Shown here in pieces: positions 57,886-64,000 of a stretch of 64,000 nucleotides of DNA (position 1 is its first letter; each line of letters opens with the position of its first letter). The DNA lies in contig CALXUG010000001.1 in the NCBI GenBank assembly GCA_944391625.1, positions 124,001-188,000 of the forward strand, written 5' to 3'. The notes below the pieces were generated by a model. The model saw only the letters and a program-made list of their open reading frames with translations, ran no database searches and had not been told where the DNA came from. The translations under genes were made by a program, and so were the position numbers. Origin of the DNA: an uncultured Clostridia bacterium. Its GTDB lineage: Bacteria; Bacillota; Peptococcia; Peptococcales; Peptococcaceae.

Positions 57886-59427
57886 CTACTCCGGTAATTG
57901 CACCGCATTGTTGAACCAACTTCCGCTGAATTTATTCAACAAGATCTGCTGCTGATCAACCACGCCATTTGCAATACTGACAGCATCGGTTCCATTCACA
58001 ATAAACGTATTGTTCATCTCTGCCTTATTGTCTTGCTTGATTTCCTTACGGTTATTGTGATTTACAACCTGTTTCATTTGCTCACCAGCAGATGTAGGAC
58101 CGGCAACAATGGGAACTACAAGCGATTTTTGCTGATACTGCTGATATCGCTTCTGCGGATACTCCTGCAATGGCAAAAGCGAAATCTTTTTTACTTCCCC
58201 ACTCTGATTTCTATTTTGCTTATCCGCCTGCTTTTTATCATATTCAGAAATCTGCTTGGCCAGTTTTTCCTCTGTAGTGCCGGCCATCGCATACAGTACA
58301 TTTTTCACCCATTCCGGCGGCTCACCTTTTATTATTTGGTCTATCAATTCCACCAGGTCCGCCAAACCACCTACAATACTGGAAAGAACGGCATCGGTTC
58401 CCTGCAGCACATGCTCCAATATGGTAAATCCGGTTTTTTCTTTTACGGTTTCATTGAGTGCCTTCCACTTTTCTCCTAGGGTATCAAGCAAATCACTGGT
58501 ATGTTTCAGCAGCTTTTGTATACTTTGAAAGCTTTTACTGCCGACATCCATCTGATCCAGCTGTGCCCAGGTATCACCCAAAAGACTTTTTCCACCCCGT
58601 TTCCAGGTATAAAAGTCATCCAAAAGCAATAAGATGGCCCCAATGGCTGCAATCATTAACGTAAACGGATTCATAGCAGCAAAGCCCAGCGCTGCCATGG
58701 CAGCCATTGCCAGTTTCATCTCACCGGGTAGCCGGTGAATCATACCAATTAAATCACCGACACCCTGCGTACCAGCCAAACATAACCGAATGAGCCAGGA
58801 AAGCACACGGGCAATTTTATCGCCCCATTCTTCCACAATGGTTCGGCCTTCCCTGTTAATCCCCTGCATGGCTTCTTTTATCTCTGCCATCGGCACCGCC
58901 AGATATTTGCTGAGATAATAGGCTACATAGCGGCTGCCATACGTGAGCAATAATTGGAAGCGTTGAAACTCAAACCAAACTGCACGAATTTCTTTTAGTC
59001 CCTGCTCTATTTCTGCTCCGCCTTCTAACTTTGCAGCATCCGCCCGCAGTTGCAGAAACCTGCTACGTAGTTCCCCATTGGCCGCCACATCATAAATGGT
59101 ATCCATACTCTCGCCCATAGCAGAAAGACTATTCTGTAAACTGCGGGCGTTTGTTTCTGTCATCCACATCCGGCGGGCAAACTTTTCTGTTTCCAAATCT
59201 GCTTTTGTTACACCGGCTACATATGCGGCAACACTGATTGTCAATCCGGTCAAAGCGGTAACCGCAACCGCAGAACCTTTTTTCATATTTTTGCCCATAT
59301 CTTCTGCAACTTCCGCCGCATTCTTTTCAAAACGCTTCAGCTTTTCAGTTGCTGCCTGATACTGTTTTTCATCCACTGAAAATCCCAGGCTGATCAAAAA
59401 TTCTTTTAAAATATTCCTAGACACCAT
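57886..59427 (-). CDS. phage tail tape measure protein
   Basis: 513 residues from ATG 59427 (AGGAGG upstream). The N-terminus MVSRNILKEFLISLGFSVDE is followed by a helical stretch with a hydrophobic segment (AVAVTALTGLTISVAAYVAG), a membrane-like middle (GEMKLAMAAMAALGFAAMNP) and a Gln/Lys/Tyr-rich end. It is a short tape measure, which implies a short tail (roughly 75-80 nm at 1.5 angstrom per residue). It sits after the frameshifted chaperone pair. Confidence 0.9.
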   Translation of the reverse strand: MVSRNILKEFLISLGFSVDEKQYQAATEKLKRFEKNAAEVAEDMGKNMKKGSAVAVTALTGLTISVAAYVAGVTKADLETEKFARRMWMTETNARSLQNSLSAMGESMDTIYDVAANGELRSRFLQLRADAAKLEGGAEIEQGLKEIRAVWFEFQRFQLLLTYGSRYVAYYLSKYLAVPMAEIKEAMQGINREGRTIVEEWGDKIARVLSWLIRLCLAGTQGVGDLIGMIHRLPGEMKLAMAAMAALGFAAMNPFTLMIAAIGAILLLLDDFYTWKRGGKSLLGDTWAQLDQMDVGSKSFQSIQKLLKHTSDLLDTLGEKWKALNETVKEKTGFTILEHVLQGTDAVLSSIVGGLADLVELIDQIIKGEPPEWVKNVLYAMAGTTEEKLAKQISEYDKKQADKQNRNQSGEVKKISLLPLQEYPQKRYQQYQQKSLVVPIVAGPTSAGEQMKQVVNHNNRKEIKQDNKAEMNNTFIVNGTDAVSIANGVVDQQQILLNKFSGSWFNNAVQLPE

Positions 59428-60063
59428 TACCGCCTCCTTCCCATTCACGCAGTTTCTGGGTAATCATTTCCTCATTGGCGTTTTGTACCGCCATCATTTC
59501 ATGCATATCGGCCAAATCATCCAACGTGTACGTTCCGTCCCACAGCTCATGCTGTCTCCAGTGGCCTGCTATTACGGGGCTAAAGAGGTATTCGCTGACA
59601 TTGGCTGTTCTGATAAGGTAACTTCTAATTTCTGCAATACTGCCTCCGGATCGTCCATTGAAATCCCCAAACGAGACAGGAGCGCGGTAAAAAAATCGGC
59701 ATACTGAAATTCCACCGCTTTCAGCAGCAATGTGCCGAACAGCAGCATATCATCCTCCAAATTTTCTACCTGAAAATTTCCCTGACTATCTATAATCGGC
59801 GTCAAACCGCCGGGCAGCTGTTCCTTCACCGATGCCAACAGCTTTAACTGTAAGAGTTCCATTTCTTCCATGCTCATAGCCGTCTTACCGGGCAGTTGAG
59901 CAAGCTTTGCCGGCAAAAAATCCTGCATCGCGCTTTGCAAGAAATCCACCGGCAAGGCCTTAGTCAATAATTCCACCAAAATGGCGTAGGCTTTCGCCGC
60001 AGGCATCTTTTGCAGCTGAAACGTGCGCCCTTCTACTGTAATCAATTTTGTACGTTCTACCAT
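59417..60063 (-). CDS. tail assembly chaperone, frameshifted G-T product
   Basis: Made by a -1 shift at T-TTT-TTT (complement of 59689-59695) in the codons for Asp-Phe-Phe. The 0 frame runs from 60063 to the heptamer, then the -1 frame continues to the TAG at 59417-59419. The result has 215 residues. The added part (FYRAPVSFGDFNGRSGGSIA, then SPVIAGHWRQHELWDG and MHEMMAVQNANEEMITQKL) is a well-formed protein of its own. The -1 frame has no start codon with a ribosome site, so the shift is needed. It prevents early tail-tube polymerisation on the tape measure. Confidence 0.85.
59572..60063 (-). CDS. tail assembly chaperone, unshifted G product
   Basis: 163 residues from ATG 60063 (GGAGG 7 nt upstream). 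The sequence has KLITVEGRTFQLQKMPAAKA and AYAILVELLTKALPVDFLQS, the layout of small G-type tail chaperones (XkdN-like) located between tail tube and tape measure. Its last third overlaps the frameshifted product in another frame. Most ribosomes should make this form and a small fraction the long one. Confidence 0.88.
   Translation of the reverse strand: MVERTKLITVEGRTFQLQKMPAAKAYAILVELLTKALPVDFLQSAMQDFLPAKLAQLPGKTAMSMEEMELLQLKLLASVKEQLPGGLTPIIDSQGNFQVENLEDDMLLFGTLLLKAVEFQYADFFTALLSRLGISMDDPEAVLQKLEVTLSEQPMSANTSLAP
59689..59695 (-). promoter_or_regulatory. programmed -1 ribosomal frameshift site
   Basis: Seven T on the coding strand, T TTT TTT A in the 0 frame (GAT TTT TTT ACC). Both slipping codons stay Phe/Phe after the shift. 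The position, in the chaperone gene just before the tape measure, is where tailed phages conserve this device. Confidence 0.85.
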
Positions 60064-60074
60064 ATCGTTCCCTC

Positions 60075-60506
60075 CTAAGCCACATTTTGCTGACAATCGG
60101 CAATCATCAGCCCATAACTGTTTTGCTGCCCCTGCGGACCATAATTGCGATCCGGCAGCTTCTGAAACGCAACTTCTTTCATCACGATTTGTTCATGGGT
60201 TGTCGGACTGTTCAGTGTTGCAGTTGTCTGCGCCCATTCGATTGTTGGCGCCGTTTCCAAATAGTTATACCACTTCAACAATGTCTGATTGCCCTCCGAA
60301 TCCTGCTGCAGCTGTAAGGTTGCTGTGGCAGAACGGTCTTTGATTTTACTAATCATTACCCTGCCATCTGCAGCCGTATCCATTGCAGTTCTGTCATTGC
60401 GCATACTGACTGTAATAGAACCCAAACCCTGACCAGTCAAAGTCAGAACACCCAAAGAAGGATGGCGCAATATTAACGTACAATCGGTAAAAGAATACAC
60501 ACTCAT
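60075..60506 (-). CDS. phage tail tube protein (DUF3277 type)
   Basis: 143 residues from ATG 60506 (GGAGG 7 nt upstream). It begins MSVYSFTDCTLILRHPSLGV and contains GQGLGSITVSMRNDRTAMDT and ADGRVMISKIKDRSATATLQ, the strands of a contractile-tail tube subunit. It sits directly after the sheath gene, the normal sheath-tube order. Six-fold rings of it form the tail tube. Confidence 0.88.
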   Translation of the reverse strand: MSVYSFTDCTLILRHPSLGVLTLTGQGLGSITVSMRNDRTAMDTAADGRVMISKIKDRSATATLQLQQDSEGNQTLLKWYNYLETAPTIEWAQTTATLNSPTTHEQIVMKEVAFQKLPDRNYGPQGQQNSYGLMIADCQQNVA

Positions 60507-60517
60507 CATTCCACCTC

Positions 60518-61621
60518 CTATCGGTCTACAATCACGCCAATGGTTACGCTTTCAATGGCGCCAGCTGTTTTGATACAACAATAAATAGGCGGCGCTATGC
60601 GCGCATCCCGATCTGCCTTTGACTGACTGTGGATATCTTCTGATAAAATCTGATAGCCTTTATTTAAGGTATCGCCCGGCTCCAAATTCAACACCTTACG
60701 CCCCAGCCAAACACCCGGCGCCAGATAGCCTTTGTCCACCATGGCCTCACAGGGGTCTGTAATGGCACTGACTAAAATATCCACGCCATCTTGTGTCTGC
60801 GGTACTTTCGCTAAACTGGTCAGCTGGTCCATAACAGCCAGCTCAATGTTATTGACCAGCATATCCAAATACAATACGTCATCAAAACTAATGCCATTGG
60901 CCATCTTTCCGCTGCGCAGCACTGTGTAATAATACCCTTGGGTCACATACACATTGCCATTGGATGCCAGGATTGCTTTCAAGGCAGTGCTGTCAATATC
61001 TGCTTCCGGCATAACACCGACCAGCGTTTTATGTGCTAACGTGTATGCAGTAGAACCCTTATAATTGGCACCCATCGCATAACCTAATAACGCTGCAGTT
61101 GCTGTGCCACTGGTACTATAAAGTGTCAATGTTCTACTGTATTTTTTACCCTGCAAAGACTGCATGATCGCAAGATAGGTATCCTTATCACTGATTAAGT
61201 GAAACCAAACACTATGAATCTTACAACTTTCTATATAAGCGGCGATGGCATCGATTTTCTCTGCATCCAGGGCGTCTGCCACTGCTTTGGTAAAGGTAAC
61301 CACATACCATTCACTATTGGCCATTCGGCATTGCTGCAATGCTTCCAGTGCTGTTTCTTCTTTACCCACCAGACCGACAGCCAGAATATCCGGAGCAGGT
61401 GATTGCGAAAAATACAATACAGCTGCCTGATACTCCGCACTTTCCGGTGTAAACCCTGCTTCTGCCATTGCATCCGCACTCTGATAGAAAGCAACTTTTT
61501 CCTTTTGTGTTACATCGTTGTTTTGTCCAAGCAAAAGCCCAATATTGAATGCTTTTCTTGGTGCGCTCATAGCGCTGATTTCCGTCTCGACATTGACAAT
61601 ATCATTCAATGTTAAACTCAT
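60518..61621 (-). CDS. phage tail sheath protein (DUF3383)
   Basis: 367 residues from ATG 61621 (GAGGATGG upstream). The N-terminus MSLTLNDIVNVETEISAMSA and the AAVLYFSQSPAPDILAVGLV segment are typical of DUF3383 sheath proteins. The fold has the sheath alpha/beta core and a terminal hook (GAIESVTIGVIVDR). The presence of a sheath shows the tail is contractile (myovirus-type). Confidence 0.92.
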   Translation of the reverse strand: MSLTLNDIVNVETEISAMSAPRKAFNIGLLLGQNNDVTQKEKVAFYQSADAMAEAGFTPESAEYQAAVLYFSQSPAPDILAVGLVGKEETALEALQQCRMANSEWYVVTFTKAVADALDAEKIDAIAAYIESCKIHSVWFHLISDKDTYLAIMQSLQGKKYSRTLTLYSTSGTATAALLGYAMGANYKGSTAYTLAHKTLVGVMPEADIDSTALKAILASNGNVYVTQGYYYTVLRSGKMANGISFDDVLYLDMLVNNIELAVMDQLTSLAKVPQTQDGVDILVSAITDPCEAMVDKGYLAPGVWLGRKVLNLEPGDTLNKGYQILSEDIHSQSKADRDARIAPPIYCCIKTAGAIESVTIGVIVDR

Positions 61622-62189
61622 TTTTTTCACCATCCTCAATTTGAATCACCCGTTCTTCTGCAGCGCCAATCACACGAATTGGCGCTGACTGGATATACCC
61701 AACGGTATGTCTGCCTTCATCCTTCACACGATTATGAAACTGCGCTGTCACATCTGCCCGTTCCAGCCAGTGATTTTGATACAGTTCCCAAGTAAGTACA
61801 GGTTCTGCAATATCCGGCACTAAATGCAAGCCATTACGGGCCAAAAGATTATCCCTGCTGCCACTTAACAGCTCCAATCTGGCCAAAAATGCTTTCTCAT
61901 ATGCCTCCGGTCCATAGAACGTCAGCTGCAGAGAAAGTACCCTGGTATAACTATGAACCACTCTGGTCTGATTGCCATCCAAATCTTCATATTGTGTATC
62001 AATTTGACGGTTGATGCCATAATCTGCCGGTAGTACGGTATAATAACAAACGGTTTCCGGCAATTTTTGAAACGGCTGCCCTTCTGTGGGATAGTTGAGC
62101 CGTACCAAATTTCCGGCTTCATCATCCAGTATCTGCCGCAAATAGTTCCCAAATATACTCTGTAATTCCTTCAAACTAAGATGTGCCAT
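61602..62189 (-). CDS. phage neck terminator protein-like
   Basis: 195 residues from ATG 62189 (GGGAGGG 7 nt upstream). Features: MAHLSLKELQSIFGNYLRQI, QKLPETVCYYTVLPADYGIN, and SLQLTFYGPEAYEKAFLARL. The position between the head-tail connector genes and the sheath and the pattern of short strands fit a tail terminator that caps the tube at the neck. It overlaps the sheath gene start by 20 bp. Confidence 0.8.
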   Translation of the reverse strand: MAHLSLKELQSIFGNYLRQILDDEAGNLVRLNYPTEGQPFQKLPETVCYYTVLPADYGINRQIDTQYEDLDGNQTRVVHSYTRVLSLQLTFYGPEAYEKAFLARLELLSGSRDNLLARNGLHLVPDIAEPVLTWELYQNHWLERADVTAQFHNRVKDEGRHTVGYIQSAPIRVIGAAEERVIQIEDGEKNEFNIE

Positions 62190-62541
62190 CGGCAACCCTC
62201 CCTGACAGGTTGGCAATGATTTTATAGAAACCGTGCCGACTCCAATCCTGTACCTGCACCACTTTGTATACTTGATTGCCGCTGATGATCTCATCGCTAA
62301 GCTGGGTATCATTGCCCAGTGTTATACGCTCCTTGACATAAAAGGTCATCGTACCGCCAATCCGGTCTGCTTCTGCTAATTGGAGCAAATCATCACCGTT
62401 TGTCGGCTCCACAATCCCGCTGACAGATTCCTCTATCGGTTCTGCCGCAAAGCTGCCATTCACCCAACGCCCTTTGCGATGACGGATCGTAAACCATTCA
62501 CAAAAATCGGGATCACACATCAATTCCGATAAATCAATCAT
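62176..62541 (-). CDS. phage neck protein (head closure-like)
   Basis: 121 residues from ATG 62541 (GGGGGG upstream). Sequence MIDLSELMCDPDFCEWFTIR, then VSGIVEPTNGDDLLQLAEAD, IGGTMTFYVKERITLGN and VYKVVQVQDWSRHGFYKIIA is a small beta-barrel-like neck protein. Function is inferred from its position between the HK97-gp10-like and terminator genes. Confidence 0.7.
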   Translation of the reverse strand: MIDLSELMCDPDFCEWFTIRHRKGRWVNGSFAAEPIEESVSGIVEPTNGDDLLQLAEADRIGGTMTFYVKERITLGNDTQLSDEIISGNQVYKVVQVQDWSRHGFYKIIANLSGRVADGTS

Positions 62542-63121
62542 GATTGTCAGCCCCCCTCCTGCGTACCACATGGGTAATGGACTTTCGCAACTCGCCGGTA
62601 TCAATCAACGGCTTATCGCTGCCTTTTTGCTCTGCTGTTACAGGCGCATTGGGCGGCCAACCATTCTTGGGATTGGTAAACCAGCCACGAGCCGCATTCT
62701 CTGCCACCATACCGGCTTTTTGCAGCTCCGCCGAACAGCCCACCGGATTACCGTCTAACAGGGACACCACCGCTTTGCTTAACTGCTCCGCGATTTCTTC
62801 TTTGCTGTCCCTAATGGCCGGCTCTAATACAGGACGGGGCGGAGAATGCCATAAAGGAGAACCGTGTTCCTGTATGTATAGTTGATAGGCCTCACTGTAA
62901 GGACTTCCCCCGTCCATTGCGCCCTGCATCTCCTGCCGCATGGATTGCTTGCGAATTCCATGGGTATGGATGTAAAGCAGCTCTGCATCATTGATTTTCC
63001 CTCGCGGGCTGGCCTTTTGTTCCGGGATGCCTACCAAAATATCGCTTTCTCTCAATTCCTTTAATACGTCCTGTAACACCGGCCAATGGTCCGCCACTGT
63101 TTTTAGATGACCGTTTACCAT
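62534..63121 (-). CDS. HK97 gp10-like head-tail/minor tail protein
   Basis: 195 residues. It has a long helical N-terminus (DHWPVLQDVLKELRESDILV), central HGSPLWHSPPRPVLEPAIRD with EEIAEQLSKAV, and the conserved end LIDTGELRKSITHVV. This end is the gp10-like motif seen in connector/completion proteins. The ATG has AAAGGCGG upstream. It overlaps the DUF4054-like gene by 7 bp. Confidence 0.8.
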   Translation of the reverse strand: MVNGHLKTVADHWPVLQDVLKELRESDILVGIPEQKASPRGKINDAELLYIHTHGIRKQSMRQEMQGAMDGGSPYSEAYQLYIQEHGSPLWHSPPRPVLEPAIRDSKEEIAEQLSKAVVSLLDGNPVGCSAELQKAGMVAENAARGWFTNPKNGWPPNAPVTAEQKGSDKPLIDTGELRKSITHVVRRRGADNHD

Positions 63122-63537
63122 ATCTGTATACCGCCTTTCCCCACCAGTTTAGCCAAGGCCACCAACTGACTGCCATATCGGGTCTGATTCCATGCGCCCC
63201 AGTCCGCTTGCCCGCCGGCCACCAAACTAAAATCTTTGGTAATCGAAACACCGCCGGCAGATTTGCTGCTAATGAGTCCTTGATTTTCCCCCGATTTGGC
63301 AATATCCGCAGCACTTCCCGCCGCAGACGCTGCACCCATCGCCCAAAGAGTAGCAAAATGGGCAACAAAAAGACCCATGGCCAGCTTCCAATAGCTATGC
63401 CAACGGGTCTCTTTGATAGTTTGATGCGCCAGTTCCAAATACAGCTCCAACACAGCATCCGGCACGCCTTCCCCGGCAAACTGTGGATACAGTTCTTTGA
63501 AATGATCCAGTGTAAAGGCCGGATTTACACTACTCAC
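63115..63537 (-). CDS. head-tail connector protein, DUF4054-like
   Basis: 140 residues from GTG 63537, overlapping the previous stop (GTGA). The sequence MSSVNPAFTLDHFKELYPQF and PDAVLELYLELAHQTIKETR is the helical bundle of DUF4054 gp6-like connectors, followed by AMGLFVAHFATLWAMGAAS. It should join portal or capsid vertex to the neck. Confidence 0.85.
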   Translation of the reverse strand: MSSVNPAFTLDHFKELYPQFAGEGVPDAVLELYLELAHQTIKETRWHSYWKLAMGLFVAHFATLWAMGAASAAGSAADIAKSGENQGLISSKSAGGVSITKDFSLVAGGQADWGAWNQTRYGSQLVALAKLVGKGGIQIW

Positions 63538-63803
63538 TGTTCGCCATCGGCCTTGGGTTCAGTTATTTCCTGCTCCAATTTTGCAGCCGCCTCCGCTTTT
63601 TTGTTTTGACCTTTCTTATCGCTGCGAACAGAAGGTTTGTCTTCCCCAAACACTTCCAGACTGCCTTCTTCTTTCGCCCAACCAAACAACGGGTCTAAGC
63701 TTGCCCAGTCAGGCAGATTGGAAAATGTAAACGGCTTCACACTGGCCTGCTCTTTTGTTTTAGGATTGATAAAGGTCAGTTTCTTTTTGCTGAATACACG
63801 CAT
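63534..63803 (-). CDS. small phage head-region protein
   Basis: 89 residues from ATG 63803 (GGAGG upstream). MRVFSKKKLTFINPKTKEQA is followed by FTFSNLPDWASLDPLFGWAK and a charged Lys/Glu/Ala tail. It lies between capsid and connector genes and may be a head fibre or decoration-related protein. The function is not recognised. Confidence 0.6.
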   Translation of the reverse strand: MRVFSKKKLTFINPKTKEQASVKPFTFSNLPDWASLDPLFGWAKEEGSLEVFGEDKPSVRSDKKGQNKKAEAAAKLEQEITEPKADGEQ

Positions 63804-63816
63804 CACGCTCTCCTCC

Positions 63817-64000
63817 TTAAATACCGTCTACATAACGAGCGGTTTCATAGTACGCAAATTTTACTTCTCCATGCTGCCCTGCATATGCAGTCAGATAAGC
63901 CATATCGGTAACAGAAGGCTGAGTAATCACACGAGCCAAAGGCACTGTAATATCAAAATACAGCATTCGTTCTTCATTGACATAAACCACCATGCGGTCT
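63817..64000 (-). CDS. phage major capsid-like protein, C-terminal fragment (5' part outside window)
   Basis: The last 60 codons before the TAA at 63817-63819 are visible: RMVVYVNEERMLYFDITVPL, ARVITQPSVTDMAYLTAYAG, FAYYETARYVDGI. The string before the connector genes and the beta-strand pattern suit the end of a major capsid protein (DUF2184-like). Only a fragment is in the window, so the call rests mainly on order. Confidence 0.6.
   Translation of the reverse strand, partial: DRMVVYVNEERMLYFDITVPLARVITQPSVTDMAYLTAYAGQHGEVKFAYYETARYVDGI

Overview
The window looks like the chromosome of a low-GC, probably anaerobic Firmicute (Bacillota). The host part carries an rnc-smc-ftsY cluster, strong Shine-Dalgarno sites, TTG/GTG starts, a LexA-type GAAC-N4-GTTC box and gut-Firmicute-like prophages. 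A Negativicute such as an Acidaminococcaceae member is my best guess, but it is an inference and no 16S gene is present to test it.

Layout. (1) 1 to about 6.5 kb: the right-hand part of an integrated phage-like element. Integrase and CI-like repressor read rightward. A Cro-like regulator, a P4/D5-type primase-helicase, small genes, a scaffold and a capsid gene read leftward. There are no terminase or portal genes between primase and capsid, and an AT-rich stretch flanked by inverted repeats lies beside the primase. The order resembles a phage satellite (PICI-like) more than an ordinary prophage. (2) 6.5-24 kb: host genes dominated by a large Ter stress-response cluster. A leftward run encodes a YceG-like protein, TelA, three TerD proteins, a P-type Ca2+ ATPase and a HAD phosphatase. 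Next to it are a citrate-lyase-like aldolase, a 1,622-residue multidomain protein (HD, helical repeats, nucleotidyltransferase, GNAT-like, phosphoribosyltransferase) and a protein joining a YceG-like segment to a trypsin-like protease. (3) 24-45.6 kb: housekeeping and accessory genes: VanY-like peptidase, YdbC, methyltransferases, a vWA protein, a TetR/methyltransferase pair, tRNA-Arg(CCU), mtaD, ftsY, smc, rnc, a NifX/NifB-like protein, a small-multidrug-export-like protein, a flippase, an EF-G paralogue, a dicarboxylate symporter, a thioesterase and a cysteine hydrolase. (4) 45.6-64 kb: the late half of a contractile-tailed (myovirus-type) prophage read right to left. It runs from capsid and neck through sheath, tube, frameshifted chaperone, tape measure, hub, spike, baseplate and fibres to holin, endolysin and a Dam methylase. 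It is inserted in a polysaccharide deacetylase gene whose 3' fragment remains at 45.6-45.9 kb.

How the parts work together. The Ter cluster combines proposed metal/stress-sensing proteins (TerD, TelA), cation transport and enzymes of a predicted nucleoside-like metabolite pathway. Its main promoter carries a Fur-like box in the spacer. The myoprophage contains several regulatory devices readable from sequence: a -1 slippery heptamer in the tail chaperone gene, a G11 tract that breaks a small fibre-region gene, a convergent type I toxin-antitoxin locus, and two LexA-type boxes framing the dam promoter. The satellite-like element has mirrored repressor/Cro promoters with operators in their spacers, and a strong promoter followed by a short structured RNA and a terminator ahead of the scaffold-capsid genes.

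Limits: all assignments come from reading the translated sequence. No similarity search, structure prediction or expression data were available. Both phage-like elements run off the window, so att pairs and full gene content cannot be determined.
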